From positions 23,524 through 87,523 of the forward strand of contig SKCR01006555.1 of the NCBI GenBank assembly GCA_019454045.1: a stretch of DNA of 64,000 bases. Reading direction: 5' to 3'. Shown here one piece after another: positions 11,861 to 23,277 of this stretch. The translations under genes were made by a program, and so were the position numbers. Below the pieces are notes generated by a model, which saw only the letters and a program-made list of their open reading frames with translations, ran no database searches and was not told where the DNA came from. This stretch comes from Zanthoxylum bungeanum (taxonomy: Eukaryota; Streptophyta; Magnoliopsida; Sapindales; Rutaceae). How positions within the stretch are numbered: the stretch's first letter is position 1; each line of letters opens with the position of its first letter.

Positions 11861-12240
11861 CTATGTGGACTACCGAGGACTACCGATGACTACCATGGAC
11901 TACCGTGGACTACTGTGGACTATGTGGATTATGTTGACTACCGAGGACTACCGTGGACTACCGAGGAGTATGTGGACTACCGTGGACTACCGAGGAGTAT
12001 GTGGACTATGTGGACTACCGTGGACTACCGATGAGTATGTGGACTACCGTGGAATACCGAGGAGTATGTGGACTACTGTGGACTACCGTGGAGTATGTGG
12101 ACTATGTGGACTACCGTTGAGTATGTGGACTATATGGACTATCGTGGAGTATGTGGACTACCGTGGACTACCGAGGAGTTTGTGGACTACCATGGACTAC
12201 CGTGGAGTATGTGGACTACCGTGGACTACCGCGACACACT
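11861..12240. repeat. Minisatellite 5 of element D (9/12-bp unit)
   Basis: A short-period array of TGGACTACCG and AGGAGTATG words repeats every 9-12 bases. Because the periods are multiples of three, one frame stays open and would give a Tyr/Gly/Trp-rich repeat protein. That is a by-product of the repeat rather than a gene. Confidence 0.88.
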
Positions 12241-12304
12241 AGGTACGAGGTTTAGCACTATCAACTCAACACAGCAGGCAGACCAGGTGACAGCTGGCGA
12301 GCCA

Positions 12305-12411
12305 GATATGTAAAAATGCATTGCACGTACTTTGATAGGATTGTCATTGTCACACACTGTACAAGTCCCATCAAAGTGGGGGCGACTGTAGGCAGTGCAT
12401 TTTTGCATATC
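12305..12411. other. Long imperfect inverted repeat enclosing the polypurine tract
   Basis: Bases 12305-12324 pair with 12392-12411 (18 of 20 complementary). Inside, 12329-12339 pairs with 12367-12377 (10 of 11), and TTGT at 12341 can pair with ACAA at 12361. The stem therefore straddles the polypurine tract (about 12374-12386) and the first 25 bases of the LTR. In RNA this would be a strong bulged hairpin. Confidence 0.7.
12374..12386 (+). promoter_or_regulatory. Polypurine tract of element D
   Basis: AAGTGGGGGCGAC lies directly before TGTAGGC, a TG-starting LTR terminus. It is G-rich as in Gypsy elements. Together with the minisatellites on its 5' side it fixes the orientation of element D as +. 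Confidence 0.65.
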
Positions 12412-14276
12412 AGCCCAATGACGAGTCTCGTATGAAGGCACTATCTCTTTAGTTGTGAAAGCCGCGGAAACGGACGTTGGAAGGGTAAAGTTGGAAATTA
12501 GCATTTTGTCAGATTTAACTCGCTTGTTTAACTTCGGGTTCGCTTGTTGGACCTCTATTTTAAAACACACCAAACCCATTAAATCACATCCAAAAATAAT
12601 TAAAACATTTAAAATGCATGTCACAAATTAAATTAAAACCAATTAAATTAAACTTAAATTAAATTAAATTAAATCAGATCCAATAATAATTAAAATATTT
12701 AAAACACATGTCACAAATTAAATTAAATTAAATCCAATTAAATTAAATTAAATTAAATCTCATTCCTAATTAAATTAAATCACATGCCTAAATTAAAAAA
12801 ATCAAATCAAATCCCATAAAATACATTCCTAATTAAATTAAATCTCATTCCTAAACTAAAGAAGATAAAATCAAACTAAATCAAATCACTTCCCTAATTA
12901 AAAGATTTCCTTATCATATTCTAATTAAAAAGATATTCCCTTTAAAACACGAAATCCTATTCATTATCCAACAAGGAAAGCCTTCATCCCTTTGCCTATA
13001 AAAAGAACCTCTCACCAACACATTCACCCTAGAGCTCATTTACACATATTCATAGAAGAAACATCAAAGCTCATTCACGCCCAAGCTCTCCAAAGTTCCT
13101 AGCATTCACGCCCAAGCCTAAAAACTTGCCCTCCATTGCCGCAAATCACCACCACAAAACAGTCCCCAAATCACCACCTAAACCACCACAAAACAGTCCC
13201 CAAATCAGCCCCTAAACCACCTCAAAACAGTCCCCAAATCAGCCCCTAAACCACTTCAAAAACAGCCCCAAAACAACCCCCGTTCACCCCAAAAACAGTC
13301 CCAAACTGCACCCTTAAACCACAAAAAACTGCACTCCAAAAACCTTAAAACACCAAAAAACAAACTGCACTTTAAATCTCCCTTTATTACCAAAAAAACT
13401 GCACTTTAAAACCACCGCAAAATAGCAAAAACAGCAGTAAAAATAGCAAAAACAGCAGCAAAAACAGTGAAAACAGCAGCCCAAAATAGTGAGACAGCGA
13501 AGGATAACTTTGAATCGGTGAACCGGAGAAGTTACGGAGCATTAAACCTTCCGACGACCGTGTAACGCGCTTTCGAGAGACGACAAAAGAGGTTAGACCT
13601 GAGGGCATCTTCCTTATTTATTTTCATTCATCTTTTGATTATTTTATTTATTTTCTTCGCATGAGAGTCATTTGTTGATGTATGTTGTGGCCATTGGATG
13701 AGCGAAATATGTGTTCCCTTTTGTGGTATATCGGATGGAAACCTGGACGTAAATTCCGTAGCCGAATCCGAATGGACGGTAGTGCAGTTTGTACTCGGGA
13801 TACAATGCCACGTACCACTTGAGAGACACATATTTTGTTTCATCCAAACTTGTATTTGAGCATGATGTAGTTCGTAGGATATTTATTGTTTAAAGCATGC
13901 ATTAGCCAAGTTTATTATTATTTTCAAAGCATGATTACTATTTTTATGCATGATATTTTGTTTAGTTTATGTTTATGTTTAAATAGTTATTTATTTATTT
14001 TGGTTTAATAGTTCAATGTGCTCATTGTGTGACTTAATGTGTTTGCCGTTTAAAGACTTATTTTCAAGCATGCAAACTTAGATTAAGAGTTATTTTGATG
14101 AATACAAACTAGACATAGGTTTCCCTTGAGCATGTACGTTGCGTAGATTCGGTTAGTTTATTGCACAAATTATATCATCACAAGTGACATAAGTAAGGGA
14201 CCATTCCGAACCCAACAGTTTGAGGTCTTTCCTTGCGAGGGGTGAGTGCGGCCTTAAATCTTTGTCCCGGTTCACA
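12387..14276 (+). repeat. LTR of element D (Gypsy-type)
   Basis: The left end is defined by the polypurine tract and TGTAGGC. It contains a core promoter at 12997 and, downstream, AATTAAATTAAATC-rich and CCCCAAATCAGCCCCTAAACC-type simple repeats (12600-12900, 13130-13440). The right end is less certain. I place it at TTCACA (14276) because the following CCGGGTGGCGACTCC resembles a Gypsy primer-binding region. No gene is visible inside. Confidence 0.55.
12997..13005 (+). promoter_or_regulatory. TATA box in LTR of element D
   Basis: TATAAAAAG lies in GC-poor DNA and is followed about 30-40 bases on by a purine/pyrimidine stretch suited to a start site (near 13035). Its position about 610 bases into the LTR is compatible with a U3/R border. 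Confidence 0.6.
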
Positions 14277-14387
14277 CCGGGTGGCGACTCCATGTTATAT
14301 CTTCGGTTTAGTTCCCCCGCAGACTATTCCGTACTCCCAACTAGGCCGCGAGCCTAGAACATCGTCGTCAATATATGTGTCCTACAC
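14277..14387 (+). other. Primer-binding-like sequence and short leader stub after LTR D
   Basis: GGTGGCGACTCC at 14279-14291 resembles the primer-binding region of several plant Gypsy lineages, as I recall it. About 100 bases of leader-like sequence follow, then an abrupt change to the broken end of Copia-3 at about 14388. If real, this LTR is also followed by an internal region, as in an LTR-internal-LTR tandem. Confidence 0.4.
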
Positions 14388-16447
14388 TCTCCCAAGTTTT
14401 TCGTGGAGAATTTTAATGAAAGTCAAGCTTTCACCGATTATAACATGGGAATTTATTGCTAAGAAGCAATACATCATCAACGTATAGGACAATCATTTTC
14501 AGTGCGCTCCCACTAACCTTCTTGTATACATAAGAATCATCTTCGTTTTGAATGAAACCATATACCATTATGATCTCTTCAAAACATTGATTCCAAGAAC
14601 GTAATGCTTGCTTCAATCCATAAATGGATCGATTTAAATTGCAAATCTTTTTTGCATGTTTTGGCACGACAAAACCGTCAGGTTGTTGTATGTAAACTTC
14701 CTCAAAAGGTTTTCATTAAGGAAAGCGGTTTTGATGTCCAGCTGCCATATTTCATAATCGAAATATGCAACAATAGCAAGCATTATCCAAATGGATTTAA
14801 TCATGGCAATGGGTAAAAGGTTTCGTCGTAATCAACACCATGTTGATGACGATACCCTTTCGCTACAAGCCTAGCTTTGTATGTTTGTTTGTTGCCATCC
14901 ATGTATGTCTTCACCATGAAGACTCATTTGCTACCAATAGGCACAATGCCTTCTGGTACATCAACCAGTGTCCAAACTTAGTTGTATACATGGAATCCAT
15001 TTCGGACTTCATGGCACCTTGCCATATAGCGGAGTCGATACCTTGTATCGCTACCTCATACGTAGCCGACTCATTATCCTCAATAAGATTAATATCTACA
15101 TGAGGTGAGATCAGAAACTCATACCTCTAAGGTTGTTTTCTGACTCTCTCCGACCTAAACGATTCTTGTGTATTAGAAGATTGTGGAACAGTCTCATCCC
15201 TGATGAACTATTCGTGTTCCGTTAGGGATCGGTGCCAGAAACAGTATTACTCTGATTTTTCATCGAGTTCTACTTTCCTCCCACTTACCACTGTATTTAG
15301 GAATTCCTCTAAGGAAAACCGCATGGAGAGCAATAAATATTTTGTTCTCTTATGGGTTGTGGAAATTGGTTTCCCTAGGATAACCAATTACAAATAGGCA
15401 TTTATCTGATTTGGGTTCTAGTTTGGTACCATCCAAACATATGCCCAACATTCCCAAATCTTCAGGAATGAGAAACCCAGTTTCTTTCTTGTCCATATTT
15501 TATATTGAGTCTGTCCAACAGACTTTGTCGGAACCTTATTCAAAATAAGTATTGCATCTGTCCAACAGACTTTGTCGGAACCTTATTCAAAATAAGTATT
15601 GCACTGTTCAATGTGTATCTCGTGAAGGAAATTAGTAGCTCAGTGCGACTCATCATTAACCTTACCATGTCCAACAAAGTTTGGTTTCTCCGTTCGGATA
15701 CACCATTCAATGAGGTGTTCGGGGAGGAGTCCACTGTGAAAGAATATCATATTCTTTCAAGTAATCGAGAAACTTATTGCTCAAGTATTTTTTACTACGG
15801 TCCAACCGTAATATCTTAATACTTTTGCCCGTCTGTTTTTCTACTTCGTGTCGAAACTCTTTGAATTTATCAAAAGTTTCCTACTTGTGTTTCGTAAGAC
15901 ACACATAACCATAATGATATGCAACATTTGTAAAGGTTACGAAGTAATCATAACCATTTCTAGTCTGGCTAGACATGGCCCATATTCGTCACTATGAACG
16001 AGGGCTAACAGCTCGGTGGCACGTACACCCTTACTGCTAAAAGGCGTTTTAGGCACTTTGCCTAATAAACAAGATTCACAGACGTCATTTTAATTATGAT
16101 CAAATTCATCCAAGTATCCACTCTTCGAAAGTGTGGATATACGAGTCTTGTTAATGTGTCCCAGACAACAATGCCACAAATAAGTCTCATCTGATTTATT
16201 CAGTTTGAGCCTTTTGTTTTTCATATTATATGTTTGAAATTAATTTATATTCAAAATATGAATATTGTTATTCACATCTAATGTGTATATCTTAATATTA
16301 TCTTTATAAACAAAACACCCAGTATTCTGGAACATAAAGGTATACCTGCAACGGGTTAAACTAGATATAGAGATAATGTTTCTTGTCAAACTAGGTACAT
16401 TATAACAATTTCCTAATTTAAGTACATGCCCAAAGGGCAGTTCCAAA
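14388..16447 (-). pseudogene. Copia-3 pol remnant (integrase and N-terminal RT)
   Basis: Minus-strand frames match Copia-1 pol. They show the pre-integrase block (16446-16240), the integrase end with NGVSERRNQTLLDM (15734-15540), then the RT segments NLNRSIYGLKQA and LYVDDVLL (14667-14470). The frame changes often. Integrase is further broken by a 47-base tandem duplication at 15511-15604. RT ends within the palm at the truncation. Confidence 0.86.
15511..15604. repeat. 47-bp tandem duplication inside Copia-3 integrase
   Basis: Two virtually identical copies of the stretch starting CTGTCCAACAGACTTTGTCG begin at 15511 and 15558. Copia-1 and Copia-2 have it once. 47 is not a multiple of three, so it also shifts the frame. 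Confidence 0.9.
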
Positions 16448-17453
16448 ACTTAGGTTCCCGCAGCTAAAACAACGACTCTCATCCCGTTTCTGACTCGCAG
16501 GTAGATCTCATATGAAGCCAGTCTCCTGCTAATCAGTAGATCCTGCACATCAGTACATATGTATGTACCACATTCAGCATCAAAAATCCAATTTTTAAAA
16601 CTAGTAGTGGACATGTTTATAACAAACAAACCTGAAGTCATAGCCTTGCTCGTCTTCACATCCTTCATGTCTTCCTTGTCCATATGGCAGTCACGCTTCC
16701 AGTGACCCTGTTTGCCACAGTTTAGGCAGACGTGTTGGGATATGTCATTTGTCTTCCCAGAAGACTGTGACGATTTTACCTTTGCCCTTTTCTTCACACC
16801 CTTAGAAACCTTCAGCCAAGCCTTGGCCTTCTGGGATGTCGAAGTAAGATGTGACTTGCGCTTCTTGCCCTTTTGGAAGATATAGCTTTGCCTCCTTGAG
16901 CATAGCCATTAACTCTTCAAGATTTTTCTCTTGGTTCATGATGAACCCGCCCCAACATTCGGGCAGAGACTGTAAGATCAAATCAATGGAAGTCTCAGCC
17001 TCGTAGGTAATGCCCAGCTAACCTAGCTGTTCGATGTCAGCCATCATCTGCGACACCTAGTGCTCCAAAAATGTACCCTCTGACATACATGAGCGAAATA
17101 GATTCTTTTGCAATTTGTACTTCTAAGATCGAAGGTTAGATCTATGAAGTTCCTTTAATCTCAACATCATGGTATAATGATCTAATCCTTAGTTCTGACG
17201 GTGAAATTAAGGAGTCATTGCGGCAAGCATAACGAATTGAGCACTAAAGTTATCATCACGATGAGTCTTCCTAAGCTCATGCTCTACTATTTGCTCAATT
17301 ACGGGCTCAAAGCCCAATAAGATTCTTTATTACATAGAGTAACTTCTCAGCTCCCAGGACTATCCTGAGGTTCATTTCCAAATTTGGAAAATTTGAGTTG
17401 TTAAAGACATTTTCACCGAGGATTATGTCATTTGACGCTAATCTTCTAGCCAT
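16448..17453 (-). pseudogene. Copia-3 gag and protease remnant
   Basis: The start codon is at 17453 (MARRLASND...), matching the starts in Copia-1 and Copia-2. The C-terminal part (16797-16450) has the zinc knuckle CLNCGKQGHWKRDC and then the protease block NWIFDAECGTYICTD. There the usual DSG active-site triad reads DAE, so the catalytic Ser-Gly is lost. Several frameshifts lie between 16800 and 17400. Confidence 0.83.
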
Positions 17454-19734
17454 CTCGATTGCAACAGTCCAACTTTCCAATCAATGATTTTGGGTACACT
17501 CAAAATATAATGGTTACTATAGTCTAACTATATTACCAACTACAAGTGGAGTAGTGTCTTGTACAGTCTAACTGTTCAAAGAAAGTAATATTAAATATTA
17601 GTCCAACTAATATATTTATAACAATGATAAATAAAATAAAAGAGCGCATATTGGCAAGTATCTAAACGAAATTGCAAATTTAATACTAGCCTCCCACTAT
17701 TTTTCGGCGAGCCTCTAACCCTCTGTGGAGTACTCGGGAAACCTAGTTTCCTAGTGGGCTAGGATCCCGTTAAATAACACACAACCTTGACTTTAGCCAA
17801 CAAGCTGTATGAAACTTAACTAGGTAGATATCTAAGATCAATTGGATCCCATCCAATTCCTAGATCCGGTAGGTGGACCTCCAAGTCCGAAACACATATC
17901 CAATATATGCAAATATATCCAATATATTTCCTAACCTTTTCCTCTGAATCAACTAATCCTTGGCTTTGGCTCAACAAACTTAATGATTCCAGTTAAGCGG
18001 GACCCATTGACAGTGGGAAAGCTTCGTAATCGACATCGATGAACTACAAGTGACATTGACTTTGGCCAACAAGTCACAACCACCTAAGACATACAATATG
18101 GAACAAAGCTTTCGTGGTTCAAACACATCCACGATGGACAATGGTCTTGACTTTGGCCAACAAACCAATGCCAATCTTGGATCTTGAGAGAGAACCACTC
18201 AATGGAAGGAAAACGCTTAAAATTTGATGAGGGTTTTTCGCGTAATTGGCAACCAATTTATTATCTTTGATTAGGTCTCATCATACACCCTTAAACATGC
18301 ATTCTAAAAGCATAATAAGGCACGAATAAATTAATAATGATATGCGGATGGATATATAAAACAATTTATTCCTAGAACAAATCTCTCAATTTACTCTCTC
18401 CCGCTAACACTATTCATACTTCTACCCAATTACATAATACATTAAAGAAACCTCATTTACATTGAGGGGAATTGGTGAGAAGAGAAATACAAAGAGAATA
18501 GAGATAATAGGCTAGACACGCAGGTCCAATTTAAAAAAATTCTAAATTTATTACAAAAATTTTCAAAATTGCCCTCACCCTTCTAATATCCATCAGATAT
18601 ACATTATTCATACAAATACATCCAAGTATTCACACAAAGCATGTTATTCAATCAATCTAATCCAATTAATTAATCTTTGAATTAATGACCATCCAATGTT
18701 CAAACAACGATTTGAATTGCGCGAGTCCAACTCGTTTAAGAATAAATACTCAAAGTACGTATTCTTGAATTATATCGAACTACAATTTTAATCCAATTTA
18801 ATTTGTATCCAATACTAATTCGAATTTAATTCCAAATTAAATAATTACACTTTTAATAGTGTATTTTAGACTTGGATTCCAAATCTAATCTTAATGGGTC
18901 TTAAAGGCCCAATTAGTATCCAATATTATTCAATTACAGTCTAATGGGCTTTTAATAAATTCTTTAGGCATGGGCTTTGGCCATTATGGATCAAACCCAA
19001 GATGCCAAGGCCTAATTAGGAATCACCATTTGCCATAAAATCAATTTTGGCCCATTAGGCCCAATTAAATATTAAAAGGCCCAAAAATTATATTGGACTT
19101 TATGGAATGGTTTTAGGCCCAATTTGGATCCAATCCAATTGTTCTAAACCAAGTTTGGCCCAACCAAGCCCATTAAGCCCAAATACAACAAAATTAGCCC
19201 AATCCAATTTTAAAGACTAACTTTAATTAATATAACTTTCCAAATATTACATTAATTTTAATTAAAGTGTAATAGCCATAATTAATTAGTTAAACTAATA
19301 TTTTCAAAACACCAATTAAACTAATTAATCATGCTTTAATTAATTAACTAATGTCCAACATAAATTGAAGCAAAACAATTCATTCCATGTTTATCATGGT
19401 CACGGCAATTTGGCATAAAAATATCCAATTTTGATTTCAATCTAATTAAATCAATAATTAATATACATATCTTGCCATAAACTCATCCAATAGTCAAATT
19501 AACAAAGAATCACCATGAACACACCTAGGGTAGTATTCGACCAATGAGGGAAATTGGGAATTTTTGATCTAATCAATTTTTCTCAATTCCTTAGATGTAC
19601 AAATCCAATTCAACATCATCCAACCATAACCAAACAACCTATTTAGGCAAATCATGCTCCAAACACAAATTCCCCAAATTAAAGTCATGAACACTAGATT
19701 TTCAAATCAAACTTAGGATGACTCTAGATACCAT
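17454..19734 (-). other. Leader and primer-binding site of Copia-3
   Basis: This is a non-coding AT-rich leader of about 2.28 kb. On the minus strand it begins with TGGTATCTAGAGTC just inside the LTR (about 19733-19720), matching the initiator tRNA-Met type primer site TGGTATC. It carries the same two leader features as its relatives: a TGGGCY cluster (18900-19200) and inverted copies of TTGGCCAAAGTCAAG near 17786 (one change), 18057 and 18146. Confidence 0.75.
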
Positions 19735-21499
19735 TGTTAGTGTCCTACACATGCCTCAAGATCACTAAGATGATTTGTGTGTGAATAAATCAAAGACAAG
19801 TTGCGGAAATTACTTACTTTGATAATTTGAGATTCAAAACTTTTCATGAATGTGTGAAAGCTCCAAGCTTTCTTTTTTATTCCAAACTCAAGGGTGAGTT
19901 TCCCTATCACCTTAAATTGACTCCTTTAAGTGCTAGCTTTTAACAAATTGAAAGAAAATTTTCTCTTCCAAGAGAAGCCAATTCACCCAAGAGAAGAAGA
20001 GCAATTCAGCCAAGCATAAGCAAAAGCCATTCGGCCAAGGAGAAGGCAAAAGCCATTCGGCTAAGAAGAAGCCAAATGCCATTCGGCCAAGGAGAAGGAG
20101 AGAGTAAATGAAAATTTCCAAAAATTCATTAGTTGTGTTTGACTTCTAAATTGTTTATATGCTTTTCCAAAAGCAAAAGCAAAAGTGTTGGAGGGAAAAT
20201 GACAATTAATGCCTTCAACCACTTCCATCACTCAAGTTGACACTTGAAAGACTAATGATGTAAGTTGGTGGGACCCACTTTAATTCAAAATTCAAGTGGC
20301 TTGCTCAACAAACTTCGGGCTCAGATTCGCTTAATCCGATTAAACGAATTTTCCGTTGCAACGTAATTAAATCCAATTTAATTAAATAATAATGTCTAGC
20401 AAAATTATTACGAAAGTCGCTCATGAATTAATTCTAAATTAATTCGTTCGCCCGAATTAAAATCCAATTTTAATTCCGCTTTGAAATCTAATTTTTTCAA
20501 TTAATATATCCAATATATTATTTAATCGATTAATTCCAAATTAATCGCATTCTCTTTACTAATCGAATTTTATCCCAGATAAATTCTTGACGCAACTAAT
20601 CCCAGATTAATTCTTTCTCTTATAATTAATCCTAAATTAATTCTTACCATAATTAATCCCAGATTAATTTTCTCTCTCATAATTAATCTCATATTAATTC
20701 TGTTCGAGTCAAATGTCACATGCTAGGCCTAGGGCTGGAATTGTGTCTGCCCCATACGAATCACATATCGGATCACTAGCAACTAGTCTCTTTGATCGGA
20801 AAGTCATGACCTAGTCATACTTTCCCTATGGCTGCAGCACTTAAGAGTACCAGTTCTGTATCCTACGTGATCATCATCTTCATATGACTAAAGTGATACT
20901 TCCATCTTGACATCACACCCAATACACTACGATTCTCAGTATACCCAGAAGAGGCGTACACAGAACCTGTTAAAACTTCGGACGACCAAAACCAAAGTAT
21001 ACTGATTGCCGTAAGTATTAGCGATGCAAGTCTCAGGTTAAGACCAAATACACCTACCCAGATTCGGATTCCCATAGACACATAGTCATACTACCAATGG
21101 GATTCTGAGGGGTCTATCCAGAACGAAGCTGTTCCCGTACCATCGGTTAACAGAACCTCCTATCACACTTGCATAAGTATCCAATATTTAAATATATGAG
21201 AACTATGTCGTTAAGCTTCCATAATACACAAAAGTGCAATATTAGCCTATTCCGCATTATCGATGTCCAGTCTCGATAATACTACGACTAGGGATATTTA
21301 ATGATCAAATCTTTCATGGATTAATATTGTCTCATATCTTATTAATCCGGAACTGATCATATGGACTTTTATCATTTATATATAAGTAATCCAATTTCAA
21401 AATGATAAAAGAGCAATTTCCTTTGTCACATAGTTAATTTGTACAAAGAACACCATGTCTTTTACAAATAGTGATGTTATGGGTCATAATTGTCCAACA
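19735..21499 (-). repeat. 5' LTR of Copia-3
   Basis: On the minus strand it starts TGTTGGACAATTATG at 21499 and ends CTAACA at 19735, next to the primer-binding site. It is about 1.77 kb and collinear with the other Copia LTRs (shared block around 20700-21400). A short repeated GCCATTCGGCCAA motif at about 20028-20090 lies near the LTR end and is not a gene, although a 62-residue frame covers it. Confidence 0.85.
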
Positions 21500-21943
21500 G
21501 GGCGGGGTAGCCATAATTGGAACTTAAACTTAATGAATTCAAGTAACTTGATTAACATAAGAATATAGTTAATTGGGTTACTTTGGGTGTTTGCATCTGA
21601 CCATCGGAAGAGGCTTTTGCATATTTTTGTGTTCCAGGTTAATAAACTGATATATTGCATAAACATGAGATAATTTACACTTCATATTTAAAAGATATTG
21701 GAATTTTCACAACCCTAGATAGTTTCATAATATTGAATTTTCCTTAAATTTACTTTCGTACAGTTTTATTTACTTGTTTCAGATAAAAATTATCATCCAA
21801 CCAACAATCAATCAATTAGATACTCGTAAACATTTAACGTCAAAAATTGATAGCATAATTATTAAGTCCTCGTGGGATCGATATATTTTATACTACTTGA
21901 GCGATACGTGCGCTTGCGTTATGTGTGTGTGTATCACCAATCA
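21500..21943 (+). repeat. Athila-A 5' LTR remnant
   Basis: The last roughly 440 bases of the LTR match the end of the 3' LTR (54160-54600), including GGCGGGGTAGCCATAATTGG and the GCGATACGTGCGCTTGCGT block. It ends ATCA at 21943. Copia-3 cuts it at 21500. Confidence 0.85.
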
Positions 21944-21948
21944 GTTTT

Positions 21949-21966
21949 TGGTGCCGTTGCCGGGGA
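21949..21966 (+). promoter_or_regulatory. Primer-binding site of Athila-A (tRNA-Asp)
   Basis: TGGTGCCGTTGCCGGGGA lies 5 bases after the LTR end and differs by one base from the Athila-B site TGGCGCCGTTGCCGGGGA. It is complementary to the 3' end of plant tRNA-Asp, the usual Athila primer. Confidence 0.85.
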
Positions 21967-22073
21967 CTTATTTATCTTTTACTATTAATTTTGGGGTTAG
22001 ATAATTTACTTGTGTCTAATTTACTTTTACTTATTATTTTTATTTTCTTGTGTTTCAGGTTCTCAGAAACTAC

Positions 22074-23277
22074 ATGAGAAGAATCAGAAGCTTTGAAATC
22101 CATCCGCTTGACCCAGAAATTGAAAGAACAATCAGATAGTTGAGAAGGGAAAGGCGAGAATGACAAAAAACACAGATCAACATGAACATTCAAGAACCTG
22201 AACCTTTGGAGGTAGTACCACCAATTCCCATTCGAGACATAACTATTCTGGTGGTTGACAGCTTCATATCATGTATTGTATTTCCTCCATTACCAGCAAA
22301 TATGTGTGACATCAAAACATGCATTCAGATGATACAACAATCAGTTCAGTTTGGGGAGAGTGCAACTGAAGATCTTAATGCCCACATCAGCAATGAGACT
22401 GCATGTGTTTCCATAGTCCTTGAAAGACAGAGCTAAGGCTTGACTACATTCACTACCAGCAGGTTCCATCACAACTTGGAACACTCTTGCCACCAAATTC
22501 CTTGCAAAATACTTTCCCCCAGCCAGGACAGCAAGCATCACATCCTTTGTACAACGTAACTCAAAATCCCTCTGCGAAGCTTGGGAAAGATACAAGGAAT
22601 GCTCAGAAAATGTCCTCACCATGAGATTGCAAAGTGGCTACAAGTCCAAACTTTCTACAATGGACTTTCTAGACTAATGAGAACCACAATAGATGCTGCT
22701 GCTGGAGGAGCTTTAATGGCAAAATGAGAAGATCATGCCTGAGACTTAATTGAAGAAATGGCCAATAATAATTCTTTATGGCCAAAGCATAATTCAACGA
22801 ATAGCAGAGATCTATGAAGTTGGAGCCAACACAACAATGAATGTCAAGCTGGATCAAATATGCAAATTCATGGAAACTCATAGCATGCATGGTAATGCTG
22901 GATCCACAAGTTCACCATGTAGAGGAGCACCAGAGGCAGAATTTTACAACCAATATGATGAGACGGTGAATTATGTCAGAAATTTCAAAAGACAGGGAAA
23001 CAATCCATATTCCAACACCTATAACCCAATGTGGAGGAATCATCCCAATTTCGTATGGAGCAACAATTCAGGGCAAAAGAACAATCCACCATCAGGATTC
23101 CAACAGCAAAATAAAGGCCAGAAGTATGAAAATGAACCAGGGATAACAAAAGTGCTGGCCCAGTTGAAAAAACAAGAAGTAAAATATGATGCTTTAGATG
23201 CTATGTTTCAATCCCAAGCAGCATTAATTCAAAGCCAAACAGCATCTTTGAAAACACTGGAGAATCAAATGGGATAA
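22074..23277 (+). pseudogene. Athila-A gag remnant
   Basis: Homologous to Athila-B gag at 46885-45780. ATG 22074 starts MRRIRSFE, and the frame is soon broken by TAG and TGA codons. A 53-base deletion between two AGCAA repeats at about 22395 removes part of the capsid domain. The last third (22750-23277) is open and includes the Asn/Gln-rich segment before the protease. No zinc knuckle is seen. A pyrimidine-rich TTCTTGTGTTTCAG just upstream looks like a splice acceptor. Confidence 0.82.

Larger units (their letters stand above)
14388..21499 (-). mobile_element. Copia-3: Copia element truncated in RT, - strand
   Basis: Read on the minus strand, it has a 5' LTR (21499-19735), primer-binding site, leader, gag, protease, integrase and the front half of RT. 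It lacks the RT end, RNase H and 3' LTR. Homology to Copia-1 stops at about 14388, inside RT and past the YVDD box. Its 5' LTR abuts a partial Athila LTR at 21500, so it inserted into that LTR before its other end was lost. Many indels and stops show it is older than Copia-2. Confidence 0.88.

Noticed and set aside
10085..12240. Possible CRISPR array
   Set aside because: Units are contiguous degenerate tandem repeats without unique spacers, in a plant retrotransposon.
11829..12313. Open frames of 81-137 residues rich in Tyr, Gly and Trp
   Set aside because: They are produced by a 9/12-base tandem repeat with periods divisible by three; there is no start context, domain or homologous coding gene.
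13387..13608. Minus-strand frame with a Leu/Phe-rich stretch resembling a membrane protein
   Set aside because: It is the reverse of an AGCAAAAACAGCAG-type simple repeat within LTR D.
19933..20121. 62-residue minus-strand frame with hydrophobic repeats
   Set aside because: It is created by GCCATTCGGCCAAG-type repeats within the Copia-3 LTR; there is no equivalent frame in the other LTRs.
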